Of a stretch of 22,996 bases of DNA, positions 9,141 through 17,055 are shown piece by piece. Below the pieces are notes generated by a model. The model was not told where the DNA came from and ran no database searches. It saw only the letters and a program-made list of their open reading frames with translations. Position numbers and translations under genes: made by a program. The DNA is from a virus. The stretch lies in the IMG/VR virus record IMGVR_UViG_3300035698_020628, positions 1 through 22,996 of that record; one strand, 5' to 3'. Position 1 is the first letter of the stretch, and each line of letters begins with the position of its first letter.

Positions 9141-9932
9141 ATGCCTACTTGGAACGATTACAGATTACGATGGAACATTTCAACAGATAATGTTGCAGTC
9201 GCTTATTATAAAGTTTATAAAGATGGTGTTTATGATGCTACAATCGGTCATGTTCTACATCCAACGAATCAAGCTTATTTAGGTTCAACTCCTCCTCCTT
9301 GGTGCATGGCTGTAACTGCAGTCGACACGAGTGGTAATGAATCAGCTTTAAGTTCACCTTGCGTTCAATTTACAGATGTATTTAATCCGACTTTACCATC
9401 TGGTTTAGTTGCTACTTTGATAACAGCAACTACATTCACATTGAGTTGGAATGCAGCAGATGATAACATAGGTGTCGTACAACATATAGTTCTTAAAAAT
9501 TCTGTGCCTTATGCGACTATAGGTAATGTTTTAACACTCGATATAGTAGGTCAGATAGGAGGAACAAGTTCAGATTGGAGTGTTACAGCTCAAGATGCGG
9601 CTGGAAATTCGTCAGGAGTATCTACAGCATTAAATGTAACTCAATCCTCTGCTGCTCCTCCTGTTCCGACAGGATTAAGTGGAATACCTAAAACAGGTTA
9701 TAATGCTCTTACTTGGGATGATATGTCAGGTGCAGATGAATATCAGATATGGTCCGGGACATTATTAGGTGGTTTAACATATTTAGACGCAACTTCTGTT
9801 AGTAATTATCAAGCTATAGATTATGATCCAGGAGTTAAAAGATCTTATGCCGTTAAATCTGTTAGTGTAGGATGGGAATCGGATTTATGCACTGCTATTT
9901 CATTAGTAAATAATTCATTACCTGAAATATAA
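9141..9932 (+). CDS. Fibronectin type III repeat protein (tail-associated)
   Basis: This 263-residue protein consists of FN3-like domains. Domain 1 (about 1-80: RLRWNISTDNVAVAYYKVYKDG ... VTAVDTSGNESA, written with a gap) lacks its first strand, which appears at the end of the upstream gene. Domain 2 (about 83-168) is complete: LPSGLVA ... TFTLSWNAADDNIGV ... SVTAQDAAGNSS. Domain 3 (about 173-263) is more divergent: PPVPTGLSGI ... ALTWDDMSGADEYQIW. FN3 domains are common on phage tails and are thought to bind carbohydrate or protein weakly. The leader is A-rich without a Shine-Dalgarno site, like most genes here. The reading frame is the same as that of the upstream gene with a single stop in between, so this may be the downstream half of a broken or readthrough adhesin. 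Confidence 0.8.
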   Translation: MPTWNDYRLRWNISTDNVAVAYYKVYKDGVYDATIGHVLHPTNQAYLGSTPPPWCMAVTAVDTSGNESALSSPCVQFTDVFNPTLPSGLVATLITATTFTLSWNAADDNIGVVQHIVLKNSVPYATIGNVLTLDIVGQIGGTSSDWSVTAQDAAGNSSGVSTALNVTQSSAAPPVPTGLSGIPKTGYNALTWDDMSGADEYQIWSGTLLGGLTYLDATSVSNYQAIDYDPGVKRSYAVKSVSVGWESDLCTAISLVNNSLPEI

Positions 9933-9948
9933 TTATAAAAAATATATT

Positions 9949-10338
9949 ATGATTCTAATTTTAAACATTTTTTTAGGAAGTTTTAGGGGGATAACTCTTT
10001 TTCCATTTATCATTGTTAGAGATAAAAAAACTCGAGAGAATAAAACTGTAATCAATCATGAGAAAATACATCTCCGGCAACAGTTAGAAATTTTAGTGAC
10101 TGCTCTCATAATTTGGGTAATACTTAAATTAATATTCAAATTTGACAATCTATTAATTGAATTAATATTGGTTTACATCGCTTATTATATTTTTTATGTA
10201 TGTGAGTGGCTAATTCGTTTATTTAAGCCACATAATGCCTACAGGAGCCTGAGTTGGGAAAGAGAAGCATATATTAACCAAGGTGACTATAACTATTTAA
10301 AGAAAAGGAAGTTCTATTCTTCATTTAAATACTTTTAA
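9949..10338 (+). CDS. Small membrane protein with HExxH metalloprotease-like motif
   Basis: This 129-residue protein carries H37-E-K-I-H41, a zinc-metallopeptidase signature, followed by hydrophobic helices at about 48-62 and 68-88. Near the C-terminus it has W-E-R-E-A-Y (residues 103-108), where Glu104 or Glu106 could be the third zinc ligand. Small proteins with this HE-x-x-H ... EREAY layout are known as conserved hypotheticals in Flavobacteria and their phages. It sits between tail fibre genes and the holin/endolysin pair, so a role at the envelope or in lysis is possible but unproven. The active site would lie at the cytoplasmic membrane. The A-rich leader ends in ATATATT before the ATG. 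The family assignment is tentative; the motif itself is clear. Confidence 0.6.
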   Translation: MILILNIFLGSFRGITLFPFIIVRDKKTRENKTVINHEKIHLRQQLEILVTALIIWVILKLIFKFDNLLIELILVYIAYYIFYVCEWLIRLFKPHNAYRSLSWEREAYINQGDYNYLKKRKFYSSFKYF

Positions 10339-10368
10339 TTTCATAATTTAGTAAAAAAATAAAAAATA

Positions 10369-10728
10369 ATGATAAAATTAAATTTGGTAGAGGTTGTTAA
10401 TTTAAGAAATGAATTAAACAACTTATTGACAGAAACAACGATTTCATTTGTTACAAAATATGATGTTACAAAAGCTTTAGATAAAGTGAATCCTATAACT
10501 TTGAATTTTGAAAAAATGAAATTTGAAATTATTAAAAAGAATGGGAAGTTGGTGGATGAGATTCAACAGGCTTATACTCTTAAAGGATCTGAAAACGAGA
10601 AAAAAGGAGTTGAAGAATTAGAAAGCCTCTCAATAAAGGAAGAGAGTTTTTCGTTTAAATTCAAATTAGAGGATTTCAAAGACTTAAAAAGCGCATTCCC
10701 TTATAAATTAATTTTTAAATTTTTCTAA
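10369..10728 (+). CDS. Hypothetical phage protein
   Basis: This 119-residue protein has no motif I can name. It is charged and soluble, starting with a likely amphipathic helix (VVNLRNELNNLLTE), then alternating K/E-rich stretches and a beta-like C-terminus (SFSFKFKLEDFKDLKS). It has no signal peptide, membrane segment or cysteine. A 30-base AT-rich gap separates it from the HExxH gene, and 63 bases separate it from the holin. Small proteins of similar size sit next to holin genes in many phages, but that does not give a function. Coding potential is supported by its length, start context and fit between same-strand neighbours. Confidence 0.6.
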   Translation: MIKLNLVEVVNLRNELNNLLTETTISFVTKYDVTKALDKVNPITLNFEKMKFEIIKKNGKLVDEIQQAYTLKGSENEKKGVEELESLSIKEESFSFKFKLEDFKDLKSAFPYKLIFKFF

Positions 10729-10780
10729 TTGTTAATAACTGAAACTACTGAAATATAAACACCCCGGTTAACTAAAAAAA

Positions 10781-10784
10781 GAGG
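10781..10784 (+). promoter_or_regulatory. Shine-Dalgarno-like GAGG ahead of the holin
   Basis: GAGG lies seven bases before the holin ATG at 10792 (GAGGTAAAATC-ATG), a canonical spacing. Most genes in this window have only A-rich leaders, as is usual in Bacteroidetes, so a good Shine-Dalgarno match here stands out and supports the chosen start. Whether it is used by the host ribosome is unknown. Confidence 0.4.
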
Positions 10785-10791
10785 TAAAATC

Positions 10792-11355
10792 ATGAAATTG
10801 CATCAAATAATTAATTCGATAAAAATGAAAGTAATCTCACTCCTTTGGAATTTTATAATAGGAAACCTGACAATCATGCACACAGGAACTCTATTAATGA
10901 AGATTAAATCCGCCACTTCTTTAGCTTTAGGAATAAGTCCGATTGCATATATTAGTGAAAAAATAATGAATTGGACTTTAGCAAACGAGCAGTATGTTTG
11001 GTTTGTATTTATCGCTATTGCTGTCGACCATATTTTAGGTACGTTAATTCATTTATTTATAAAAGGAGACTTTAGTATTAAAACAAATATAACAGGCCTA
11101 ATAACAAAGGTTGGACTCGTTATCGCAATGGGGTTTTTATTCGAAGGAATGAACGTTATGGTAAAAGAAGATTCATTTGTTGAAGAGTATTTAACAATTG
11201 TTTTAAGGCTCACAGTCTTTTTATATCCAGCAGGTTCGGCTTTCGTTAATTCATCAATAATTACAGGAGGTAAATTCCCTCCGATTGGCTGGATGAATAA
11301 GTTTAAGAAATTTCAAGAAGATCTAAGTTTAAAACATTTAAAAGACGAGAAATAA
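10792..11355 (+). CDS. Holin (phage holin family 4-like)
   Basis: This 187-residue membrane protein is probably the holin, which forms inner-membrane lesions at a set time so that endolysin can reach the wall. Hydrophobic segments lie at about 69-88, 100-120 and 131-156, with a weaker one at 41-58. The pattern VDHILGTLIHLFIKGDFSIKT, followed by a second helix ending MGFLFEG, matches the toxin-secretion/phage lysis holin family (PF05105-like). Lys/Asp/Glu-rich residues at the C-terminus (171-187) would lie in the cytoplasm. The next gene, five bases downstream, encodes a cell-wall peptidase, giving the standard holin-endolysin pair. Several Met codons in the first 36 residues (1, 12, 29, 36) leave the start open; 10792 is preferred because of its GAGG site. 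Confidence 0.8.
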   Translation: MKLHQIINSIKMKVISLLWNFIIGNLTIMHTGTLLMKIKSATSLALGISPIAYISEKIMNWTLANEQYVWFVFIAIAVDHILGTLIHLFIKGDFSIKTNITGLITKVGLVIAMGFLFEGMNVMVKEDSFVEEYLTIVLRLTVFLYPAGSAFVNSSIITGGKFPPIGWMNKFKKFQEDLSLKHLKDEK

Positions 11356-11360
11356 TAATC

Positions 11361-11837
11361 ATGGACAGAAAGCAAATCATAGATTCATTAAAAAAGTATT
11401 TTATTATACAGGAATTAGTAGGCCCTGAAATGTATAAAAAACATGGAGATAATTCTTGGTTTGTTTTTGAAACCGACACACTTCATTCTTTATTAATTAT
11501 GCGTGTAGGCATCAACAAACCATTTACTATTAATGATTGGTTTTGGGGAGGTATTTATTCACAACGAGGCTATCGTGATACTACTCAGAAAATTATTAAA
11601 GATAAAGTTGATGCTGGAATTCTTTATGTATCAGGTCATCCTTTAGGTTGTGCCTTTGATTTTAAAGTAAAAGGTATGAACTCTGAACGAGTAAGAATTT
11701 GGATTGAGGAACACGCTGATTTATTTCCTTGTAAGATTCGCTTAGAATGGAAAAAGAATGGTGTGCCTATAACGTGGGTTCACTTTGATTGTAAATGGTA
11801 TGAAAACAATCCAAAAATTTATAAATTTAACGTATAA
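11361..11837 (+). CDS. Endolysin, M15-family peptidase
   Basis: This 158-residue protein is read as a peptidoglycan peptidase of the M15 (VanY/DD-carboxypeptidase-like) family, cutting wall peptides once the holin opens the membrane. The zinc signature is visible: S91-G-H93-P-L-G-C-A-F-D100 (the family pattern S-x-H-x-x-G-x-A-x-D) and W139-V-H141-F-D, so His93, Asp100 and His141 are the expected ligands. Upstream, IYSQRGYR fits the conserved Arg-bearing segment. There is no signal peptide, so export through the holin is expected. The length suits a single-domain phage endolysin without a wall-binding domain. It is translated five bases after the holin. The chance of a non-lytic role is small given the context. 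Confidence 0.85.
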   Translation: MDRKQIIDSLKKYFIIQELVGPEMYKKHGDNSWFVFETDTLHSLLIMRVGINKPFTINDWFWGGIYSQRGYRDTTQKIIKDKVDAGILYVSGHPLGCAFDFKVKGMNSERVRIWIEEHADLFPCKIRLEWKKNGVPITWVHFDCKWYENNPKIYKFNV

Positions 11838-11856
11838 TTAATAAAAATTAGAAACA

Positions 11857-12216
11857 ATGGCAAAATGGCAAAACGATGCAATGTTGGATTTAGCATTAGA
11901 TTACGTTGCAGGAGCAACAGAAATGTATGTTTGTACAGGTCAACCAACTGACAGAGCGAACGCAATTTTATTAGCTTTAACAGGAGCAGCAGTACCTACA
12001 TTTCAAGCAAATGCAAATGGTGATGTAAGTGGTAGAAAAAGAGCAGTAGATGCAGAAGCAGACATTCCAATTACAGCAAGTGGTGATGCAACTCATATTG
12101 CATTATGTGATGGCACAACTTTACGTTATGTTACAACTTGTACACTTCAAACTTTAGGTTCAGGAGGTACAGTTACAGTTCCAACTTGGGATGTAGAAAT
12201 TGCAGATGCAACATAG
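11857..12216 (+). CDS. Small conserved phage protein, probably structural
   Basis: This 119-residue protein resembles a recurrent small phage protein whose pattern is an N-terminal helix (AMLDLALDYV), a middle NGDVSGRKRAV segment, then a beta-rich C-terminus (THIALCDGTTLRYVTTC ... GTVTVPTWDVEIAD). Its biochemical role is unknown; position and composition suggest a virion or decoration component. Its codons are strongly restricted (GCA, ACA, TTA, GTA, GGT), more so than in its neighbours, which hints at high expression. It ends in TAG whereas most genes here end in TAA, and an intrinsic terminator follows 26 bases later, so it may be expressed apart from the downstream genes. There are no membrane segments. 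Confidence 0.65.
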   Translation: MAKWQNDAMLDLALDYVAGATEMYVCTGQPTDRANAILLALTGAAVPTFQANANGDVSGRKRAVDAEADIPITASGDATHIALCDGTTLRYVTTCTLQTLGSGGTVTVPTWDVEIADAT

Positions 12217-12242
12217 TTAGTACTCTGTTGAAATAAATTTTA

Positions 12243-12274
12243 ACACCCTCATTACAATATGGGGGTGTATTTTA
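12243..12274 (+). terminator. Intrinsic terminator after the small structural gene
   Basis: ACACCCTC (12243-12250) pairs with GGGGGTGT (12261-12268), an eight-base-pair stem with one G-T pair and a ten-base loop, followed by ATTTTAG. The T-tract is short, so termination may be partial. It separates 11857-12216 from the genes starting at 12295. Confidence 0.65.
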
Positions 12275-12294
12275 GAACTCTCTAAATTGTTAAT

Positions 12295-13173
12295 ATGGCA
12301 CTACCTATTATTGAAGGATTTACAAAAACAGCTAATTATGCACCAATAACAAATATATTGACTGTAGATAAACCTTTTGGAGTTATACAAGGAGAGTTAC
12401 TTATGATTCTTGTTAATACAGATGATAAATTAGATAATTTAAATCCTTTCCCAACTTTATCAGGTTGGAATACTGCTTTTTATACAGGTGCTCAATTTTA
12501 CGATACAAAAACTACATTATATTGGAGAATATCAGATGGTACAGAATCTCCGTCAGAAACATTAAGTATGAATGTTGCAAATGGAAGCGACCATTATTAT
12601 GCTTGGTATATTAGAGTTTCAGGAGCAGACCCTTCAAATCCGATTACTTTAGGTAATAGTTATGAAGCTAATGGAACAAGAATTATAGCCTCGGGAAATA
12701 CTTCAAAAGATGATAGCATAGTATTTATCACTTCATCTATGGATGGTGGTGTTCCTGTTGTTACTATGGCTGGTTCTGGATGGCCTACGGCACCTGTTAT
12801 AGACCAATTTTTTGATAATACAAATTCCGAATCAAGCGGTTCTACTATTTTATGGGTTACTAAGGATATGCCAACTATTGCCGCAACGACATTAGTTATT
12901 GATTATTCTTATGGAGGAATTACAGCACAAGTTCTAATAATAAATCCTATAAATTTACTTATAGAGCAAGAAAGTTTTAGATTTAGAAATGATGATGGAA
13001 ACGAAATTAATGCCACTTGGAAAGGTGTACAAGACCAAAATACAATCATTGGTAAAAACGAAAAATTAAGGTTAAGAACTTTAATAAATATGACAGGAGA
13101 GCCTTTAACTCAAACTTTAGAGTTACAGTATAAAAGGAAAGACGAACCAACATCCGAATGGAGAAATTTCTAA
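12295..13173 (+). CDS. Phage tail/host-interaction protein, hypothetical
   Basis: This 292-residue beta-rich protein has two recognisable parts. Residues about 1-215 form a Thr/Ser/Gly-rich domain of the kind found in environmental phage structural proteins (LPIIEGFTKT ... GELLMILVNTDD ... TTLYWRISDGTES). Residues about 218-292 match a short module common in aquatic phage tail proteins: EQESFRFRNDDGNE ... TWKGVQDQNT ... LRLRTLINMTGEP ... LELQYKRKDEP-TSEWRNF. In those proteins the module is usually followed by more fibre sequence; here the protein ends, and the giant repeat protein starts four bases later, so the two may work together. No catalytic motif is seen. A role in adsorption is inferred only. 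Confidence 0.65.
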   Translation: MALPIIEGFTKTANYAPITNILTVDKPFGVIQGELLMILVNTDDKLDNLNPFPTLSGWNTAFYTGAQFYDTKTTLYWRISDGTESPSETLSMNVANGSDHYYAWYIRVSGADPSNPITLGNSYEANGTRIIASGNTSKDDSIVFITSSMDGGVPVVTMAGSGWPTAPVIDQFFDNTNSESSGSTILWVTKDMPTIAATTLVIDYSYGGITAQVLIINPINLLIEQESFRFRNDDGNEINATWKGVQDQNTIIGKNEKLRLRTLINMTGEPLTQTLELQYKRKDEPTSEWRNF

Positions 13174-13176
13174 ATT

Positions 13177-16100
13177 ATGGCATTTGATATTACAAAATAT
13201 TTAGACGTACAAGCAACGATAGATGCTGACTTTGAATTTAGAGGTTCTGAGGGAAATTTAGATTTACTTCAAAATAAAGGTGTTTATAGAAAATGGTGTA
13301 TTCTTAGTGGTTCTACTCCAAGTGGAGGTACAGGAGCAACAGCAAATCCAACAGGCAGACCAGCTTTTGTTTATATGGAAACCTCGTCAGGTATTACATC
13401 TACATTATGGGAGATTAAAAGAAAAATATCATATAACACAACAGCAAGTCATTTTAAAATTGATATATTACTTTCTACCGATGTACTTGCTTCTACTGTT
13501 ATAACTGTAGAATACGCTACAGTTGCAAGTCCGAATACTACAACAGATTGGAGCGTTTTAAAAACAATACCGGCAACAGATGGGAATGCAGCGTGGTATG
13601 CAGACACTTGGGATTTTACAGGAATAACAACGCCTACTTTATGGGTTAGAGTTAGAGTAAGTTGTACAAATTCTTATCAGAATGATTTTTGTATAAGTAC
13701 TTGGAGAGAGTACGCTGTAAATTCAGGAATAAATATATCTGATGTAATTCCTTCAGAATTTGAACAGAATAAAGCAAGTATTGATGTACAAGGAGCACTT
13801 TTTGAAGCTGTACAAGGAGCAGGAAAATTGTATTTATCGGATGCAACTACTTTAGCTGGTTCCGTTAATGAAGTAGATATTTCAAGCGTAATAACATCTT
13901 GGACAGATACTTTAATCAATGTAAATTTATCAAATTTATCTGGTGCTCAATTAATAGCTTTAGATAATATTGGAGTTGGAAGTGTATATTTTATTATAGT
14001 CAGTAATGGAGGAAATGATAACTTTTTTGAAGTAATAATTCATAGAACGAAAGTTTTTGAAATAGATAATAGTGCATTTATAATAGGTGGTGGAGAAAAT
14101 ACGACAGCTCAATTAATACCTCCATTTAATAAAACTATAGGTAATTTTGGAGGTGGTAGAATACAAGATGATGTTAATATGAGTCCTTCATTACCTTTCT
14201 ATTTAAACCAATATAGAGAAGATGAATGGAGTATAAAAACATTAGATAATATTGTTGATACAGAAGTTTATGAGTTTAGAGTTTTAATTAACGGAAGTCC
14301 ATCAGATATTATAAATGTGACGCCTGAAATTACTATTGAAGCAGGAGTTACTAATGTAGTTTTAACACCTAATGAAAGCAACCATAATGTAACTTCCCAT
14401 AATACAGTAGTTGGTTCAAAATACATTACACTTGCAGAAGATTGTCAAAATTTACAGACAGCAGATGGAGTTGTAATTTCTCAAAGTTTTAGTTTAGTTG
14501 TTCAGGAAACTTTACACTCGCAAATAGTAGATATTGTGAATGTGAATGTAAGCTACATTGTTACGATAAATGATGCAGTTCATGACAATTTAACGGACAA
14601 TCCAATACTTACTTCAAAATACAATTTAATTTCACAAGATGCAACGCATTTACATTCTGTAGATGCAGTTATTATTTCACTTTCAGTAATAGTAATTGTT
14701 GCAGATAGTTTACATTCACAAAGTGCTGACAATATTTTAGGAACTGCAGATTATACTTCGGCAGTTCAAGATGCATTTCATTCTCATTTATCAGAATCCG
14801 TAGTTTTAGTTTATACTGCTCCAACTATTAATTTAGTGGTGGCAGATAGTAGCCACAACCATACAACAGACAGCACAGGAGTCGTTCCTTTTAACGATTT
14901 AGTAGTTCAGGATAGTTTACACGTTCAATTAGGAGATAGTTCTTTAATTGAGCCGAAATACGTTTTAGTTGTTTTAGATACTAATCATTTACATTTAGCA
15001 GAAAATGTAATAATTTCTACAGTTTATAATTTGAGTTGTGCAAATACATTGCATAGCCAAACTGTAAAAAATTTAGTTATAGGTTCATCTTCAAGTTTGG
15101 TTATTTCAGATACTTTACATTCGCATAATTCTGAGAATATAATTTTATCAAATAAATATGATTTAGGATTAAATGACACAATTCATTTACAAACTACAGA
15201 AAATGTAGATTTACTTCAAGCCGAAGATTTAACAGTACAAAGTTCAGTTCATAGCCATTCAACAGATGTTATTGTTTTACAGCAAGGAAATGTTTTAACA
15301 GTTCAAGGTAGTTCTCATAATCATAGTTCTGAAATTGTACTTATAAGCAATACTTACAATTTATTAATCGAAGATAGTTTACATAGTCATTCAGGAGCTG
15401 ATATAATTTCAACAGTCAAATATTCTTTGACAGTTCAGGATGCAAATCATCCTCAAATTACAGAAAATATAGACTTGGCTACAGCCGGGAATTTAAGTTC
15501 TGCAGATTCATTACATAGCCATTCAGCAGACAATTTAGATTTAGAAAATGTTTATAGCTTAGTTGTTAATGATAGTTCTCATAGCCATATAGTTGAGAGT
15601 GTAGTACTTTCAAATTCAGTTATTTTATTTGTAGATAGTTGTAATCATACTCAATTAACGGACCCGGTTATTTTAAGTGTTAATTACTTATTAATTACAA
15701 ATGATTCTACTCATTTAAATTCAATAAACAGCGCAACATTAGTTTCAAAATACGTTTTAATTTCAGATGATTCTAATCATTCACAAATAGCCGACAATTT
15801 AAGTTTAAGTTCATTAGGTATTTTAAGTGTTGCAGATAGTTCTCATATTTTAAATTCTGATTTAATTGATTTAATCCAATTCAATATTTTAGAAATTCAA
15901 AATAGTTCCCATACTCATAGTTCCGGGAGTCCTACAATAATCAATAAATACGATTTATTTGTAGCTGATGATTTACATTCTGTAGTTTCAGATAATATAA
16001 GTCTTTCAAAAAATATTATTTTAATTGTAAATGAAAGTTATCATAATCACAATACTGAAAATGTAATTTTAACCACAATTTACAGTTTAATCGTCTTTGA

Positions 16101-16416
16101 TAGTTCCCATATTCTAAGTTCAAGTGATTTAGTAATCACTAATAAGAATTCAATTATCGTTCAAGATACGTTGCACCAACATTTAACGGATGATTTAACG
16201 ATTGAGCCCCTGGGATTGGATTTAACTATTACGGAATTAATAGAAATTAGATCTCCGATAAATTTTGATTTAAAAATATCAAGTCTGATCTCCGGCTATG
16301 ATTCAGAAAGTAAAATTGAAGAAGTTTATAATTTTAAAAGTATTATCTTGACATCTATTAATATAAATACACCAATCACAAATGAAGTAATCATTAAAAC
16401 TAATTTATATGAGTAA
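13177..16416 (+). CDS. Giant histidine-repeat fibre-like protein
   Basis: This 1079-residue protein has a globular N-terminal half and a repeat shaft. Residues about 25-180 look like a jelly-roll or carbohydrate-binding type beta domain (YRKWCILSG ... WYADTWDFTG ... LWVRVRVSCT). Residues about 190-395 hold further beta modules, including one ending VYEFRVLINGSPSD. From residue 400 to about 1012 there are 28 copies of a 22-residue unit with consensus D-S-x-H-S-H-x-x-(D/E)-N-(x)12, hydrophobic every second residue. A short C-terminal tail (1013-1079) ends the protein. It is probably an extended virion fibre or spike (inference); no chaperone, protease or transmembrane segment is seen. It starts four bases after the previous gene, and its last eight bases overlap the next gene. 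Confidence 0.7.
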   Translation: MAFDITKYLDVQATIDADFEFRGSEGNLDLLQNKGVYRKWCILSGSTPSGGTGATANPTGRPAFVYMETSSGITSTLWEIKRKISYNTTASHFKIDILLSTDVLASTVITVEYATVASPNTTTDWSVLKTIPATDGNAAWYADTWDFTGITTPTLWVRVRVSCTNSYQNDFCISTWREYAVNSGINISDVIPSEFEQNKASIDVQGALFEAVQGAGKLYLSDATTLAGSVNEVDISSVITSWTDTLINVNLSNLSGAQLIALDNIGVGSVYFIIVSNGGNDNFFEVIIHRTKVFEIDNSAFIIGGGENTTAQLIPPFNKTIGNFGGGRIQDDVNMSPSLPFYLNQYREDEWSIKTLDNIVDTEVYEFRVLINGSPSDIINVTPEITIEAGVTNVVLTPNESNHNVTSHNTVVGSKYITLAEDCQNLQTADGVVISQSFSLVVQETLHSQIVDIVNVNVSYIVTINDAVHDNLTDNPILTSKYNLISQDATHLHSVDAVIISLSVIVIVADSLHSQSADNILGTADYTSAVQDAFHSHLSESVVLVYTAPTINLVVADSSHNHTTDSTGVVPFNDLVVQDSLHVQLGDSSLIEPKYVLVVLDTNHLHLAENVIISTVYNLSCANTLHSQTVKNLVIGSSSSLVISDTLHSHNSENIILSNKYDLGLNDTIHLQTTENVDLLQAEDLTVQSSVHSHSTDVIVLQQGNVLTVQGSSHNHSSEIVLISNTYNLLIEDSLHSHSGADIISTVKYSLTVQDANHPQITENIDLATAGNLSSADSLHSHSADNLDLENVYSLVVNDSSHSHIVESVVLSNSVILFVDSCNHTQLTDPVILSVNYLLITNDSTHLNSINSATLVSKYVLISDDSNHSQIADNLSLSSLGILSVADSSHILNSDLIDLIQFNILEIQNSSHTHSSGSPTIINKYDLFVADDLHSVVSDNISLSKNIILIVNESYHNHNTENVILTTIYSLIVFDSSHILSSSDLVITNKNSIIVQDTLHQHLTDDLTIEPLGLDLTITELIEIRSPINFDLKISSLISGYDSESKIEEVYNFKSIILTSININTPITNEVIIKTNLYE
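14374..16212 (+). repeat. 28 tandem 22-residue HxH repeats (protein-level repeat)
   Basis: The units begin at residue 400 of the 13177-16416 protein. Twenty-six are exactly 22 residues, the seventh (DAFHSH...) is 25, and the last is partial. The first His is kept in 27 of 28 units (the second unit has Asn). The residue two places later is His in 13 units and Gln in 8, giving H-x-H or H-x-Q. The copies differ at DNA level and are not a recent tandem duplication. The second half of each unit alternates polar and hydrophobic residues, as in a beta-solenoid or an intertwined fibre. Confidence 0.9.
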
Positions 16417-16702
16417 AGTATATTTAAATCAAACGAAACTCGAAATGACTGCGACTGTAGGGCAGGACATTACCGGAGCAACAGAAACATTAATTAAATA
16501 TTGTAAACCTTCAGGAACTAAAGGAAGCTTCACTGCAACTATTGAAGATGCTGTGCTTGGAATTTTAAAATTTGTCGACTTTGAAACAACAACTCTTGAT
16601 GAAGCTGGGGATTGGATTTTTTGGGGTTTTGTCACTTTTTCAGATGGTCGAAAAGCTGATGGGGAGCCGGACACAAAAACGATTTATACACCCGGTTCAT
16701 AA
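16409..16702 (+). CDS. Small beta-sandwich phage structural protein
   Basis: This 97-residue protein resembles the small baseplate or fibre-associated proteins that start VYLNQT and carry a K-P-(S/D)-G-T pattern: residues 1-60 read MSKVYLNQTKLEMTATVG ... YCKPSGTKGSFTAT, followed by a D-E-A-G-DWIFWGFVTF strand typical of the fold (BppU N-terminal-like). It has no enzyme motif. It overlaps the end of the repeat-fibre gene by eight bases and its stop overlaps the next start (TAATG), so the three genes are translated together. The role is probably as an adaptor or cap in the accessory fibre module (inference). Confidence 0.6.
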   Translation: MSKVYLNQTKLEMTATVGQDITGATETLIKYCKPSGTKGSFTATIEDAVLGILKFVDFETTTLDEAGDWIFWGFVTFSDGRKADGEPDTKTIYTPGS

Positions 16703-17055
16703 TGTGGAGTTTTATAGCATCATATTGGATTAAACAAACAGGAAAAGAAAAGCTTTTTATCTTAATTATCTTGGCTCTTCTTTTGTTTGGAATCGGAAAA
16801 GGAGCTCAAGCTGGTTATTATAAATATCAATATTTTAAACAGATTGAAAAGGAATATAAAACCTTAAAAGAAATTACAGATGCAGCCAATAAAAAAGAGG
16901 GGGAACTGATCGGATCTATAACAGATAATCACAAAACTGCAAAGAAAAAAAACGCAGATACTGACAAAAAACTAAAAGAAGATGAAGCCACAATTAACGA
17001 CTCTGATGTTTCTGATGATGACATTCTCGAGTTTATCTCAAAGCATCAAAAATGA
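16702..17055 (+). CDS. Inner-membrane anchored coiled coil, i-spanin-like
   Basis: This 117-residue protein has one N-terminal membrane helix (about 17-35, LFILIILALLLFGIG) after a short positively charged segment, then a Lys/Glu/Asp-rich coiled coil to the end. Such N-in, C-out topology with a periplasmic coiled coil is that of Rz-type inner-membrane spanins, which help disrupt the outer membrane at the last lysis step of phages of Gram-negative hosts. A second coiled-coil, exported gene overlaps its 3' end in another frame, as Rz1-type genes often do. It starts on the upstream stop (TAATG). No sequence-level family match is claimed; the call is by topology and arrangement. Confidence 0.5.
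   Translation: MWSFIASYWIKQTGKEKLFILIILALLLFGIGKGAQAGYYKYQYFKQIEKEYKTLKEITDAANKKEGELIGSITDNHKTAKKKNADTDKKLKEDEATINDSDVSDDDILEFISKHQK

Noticed and set aside
9100-9282. Alternative-frame ORF overlapping the FN3 gene start
   Set aside because: Its translation lacks any domain pattern while the overlapping frame encodes a clear FN3 domain.
13652-13919. Minus-strand frames opposite the giant repeat protein
   Set aside because: Shadows without conserved features or start signals.
14374-16212. CRISPR array or recent DNA tandem repeat
   Set aside because: The 66-base periodicity is at protein level only; DNA copies are diverged and there are no spacers.
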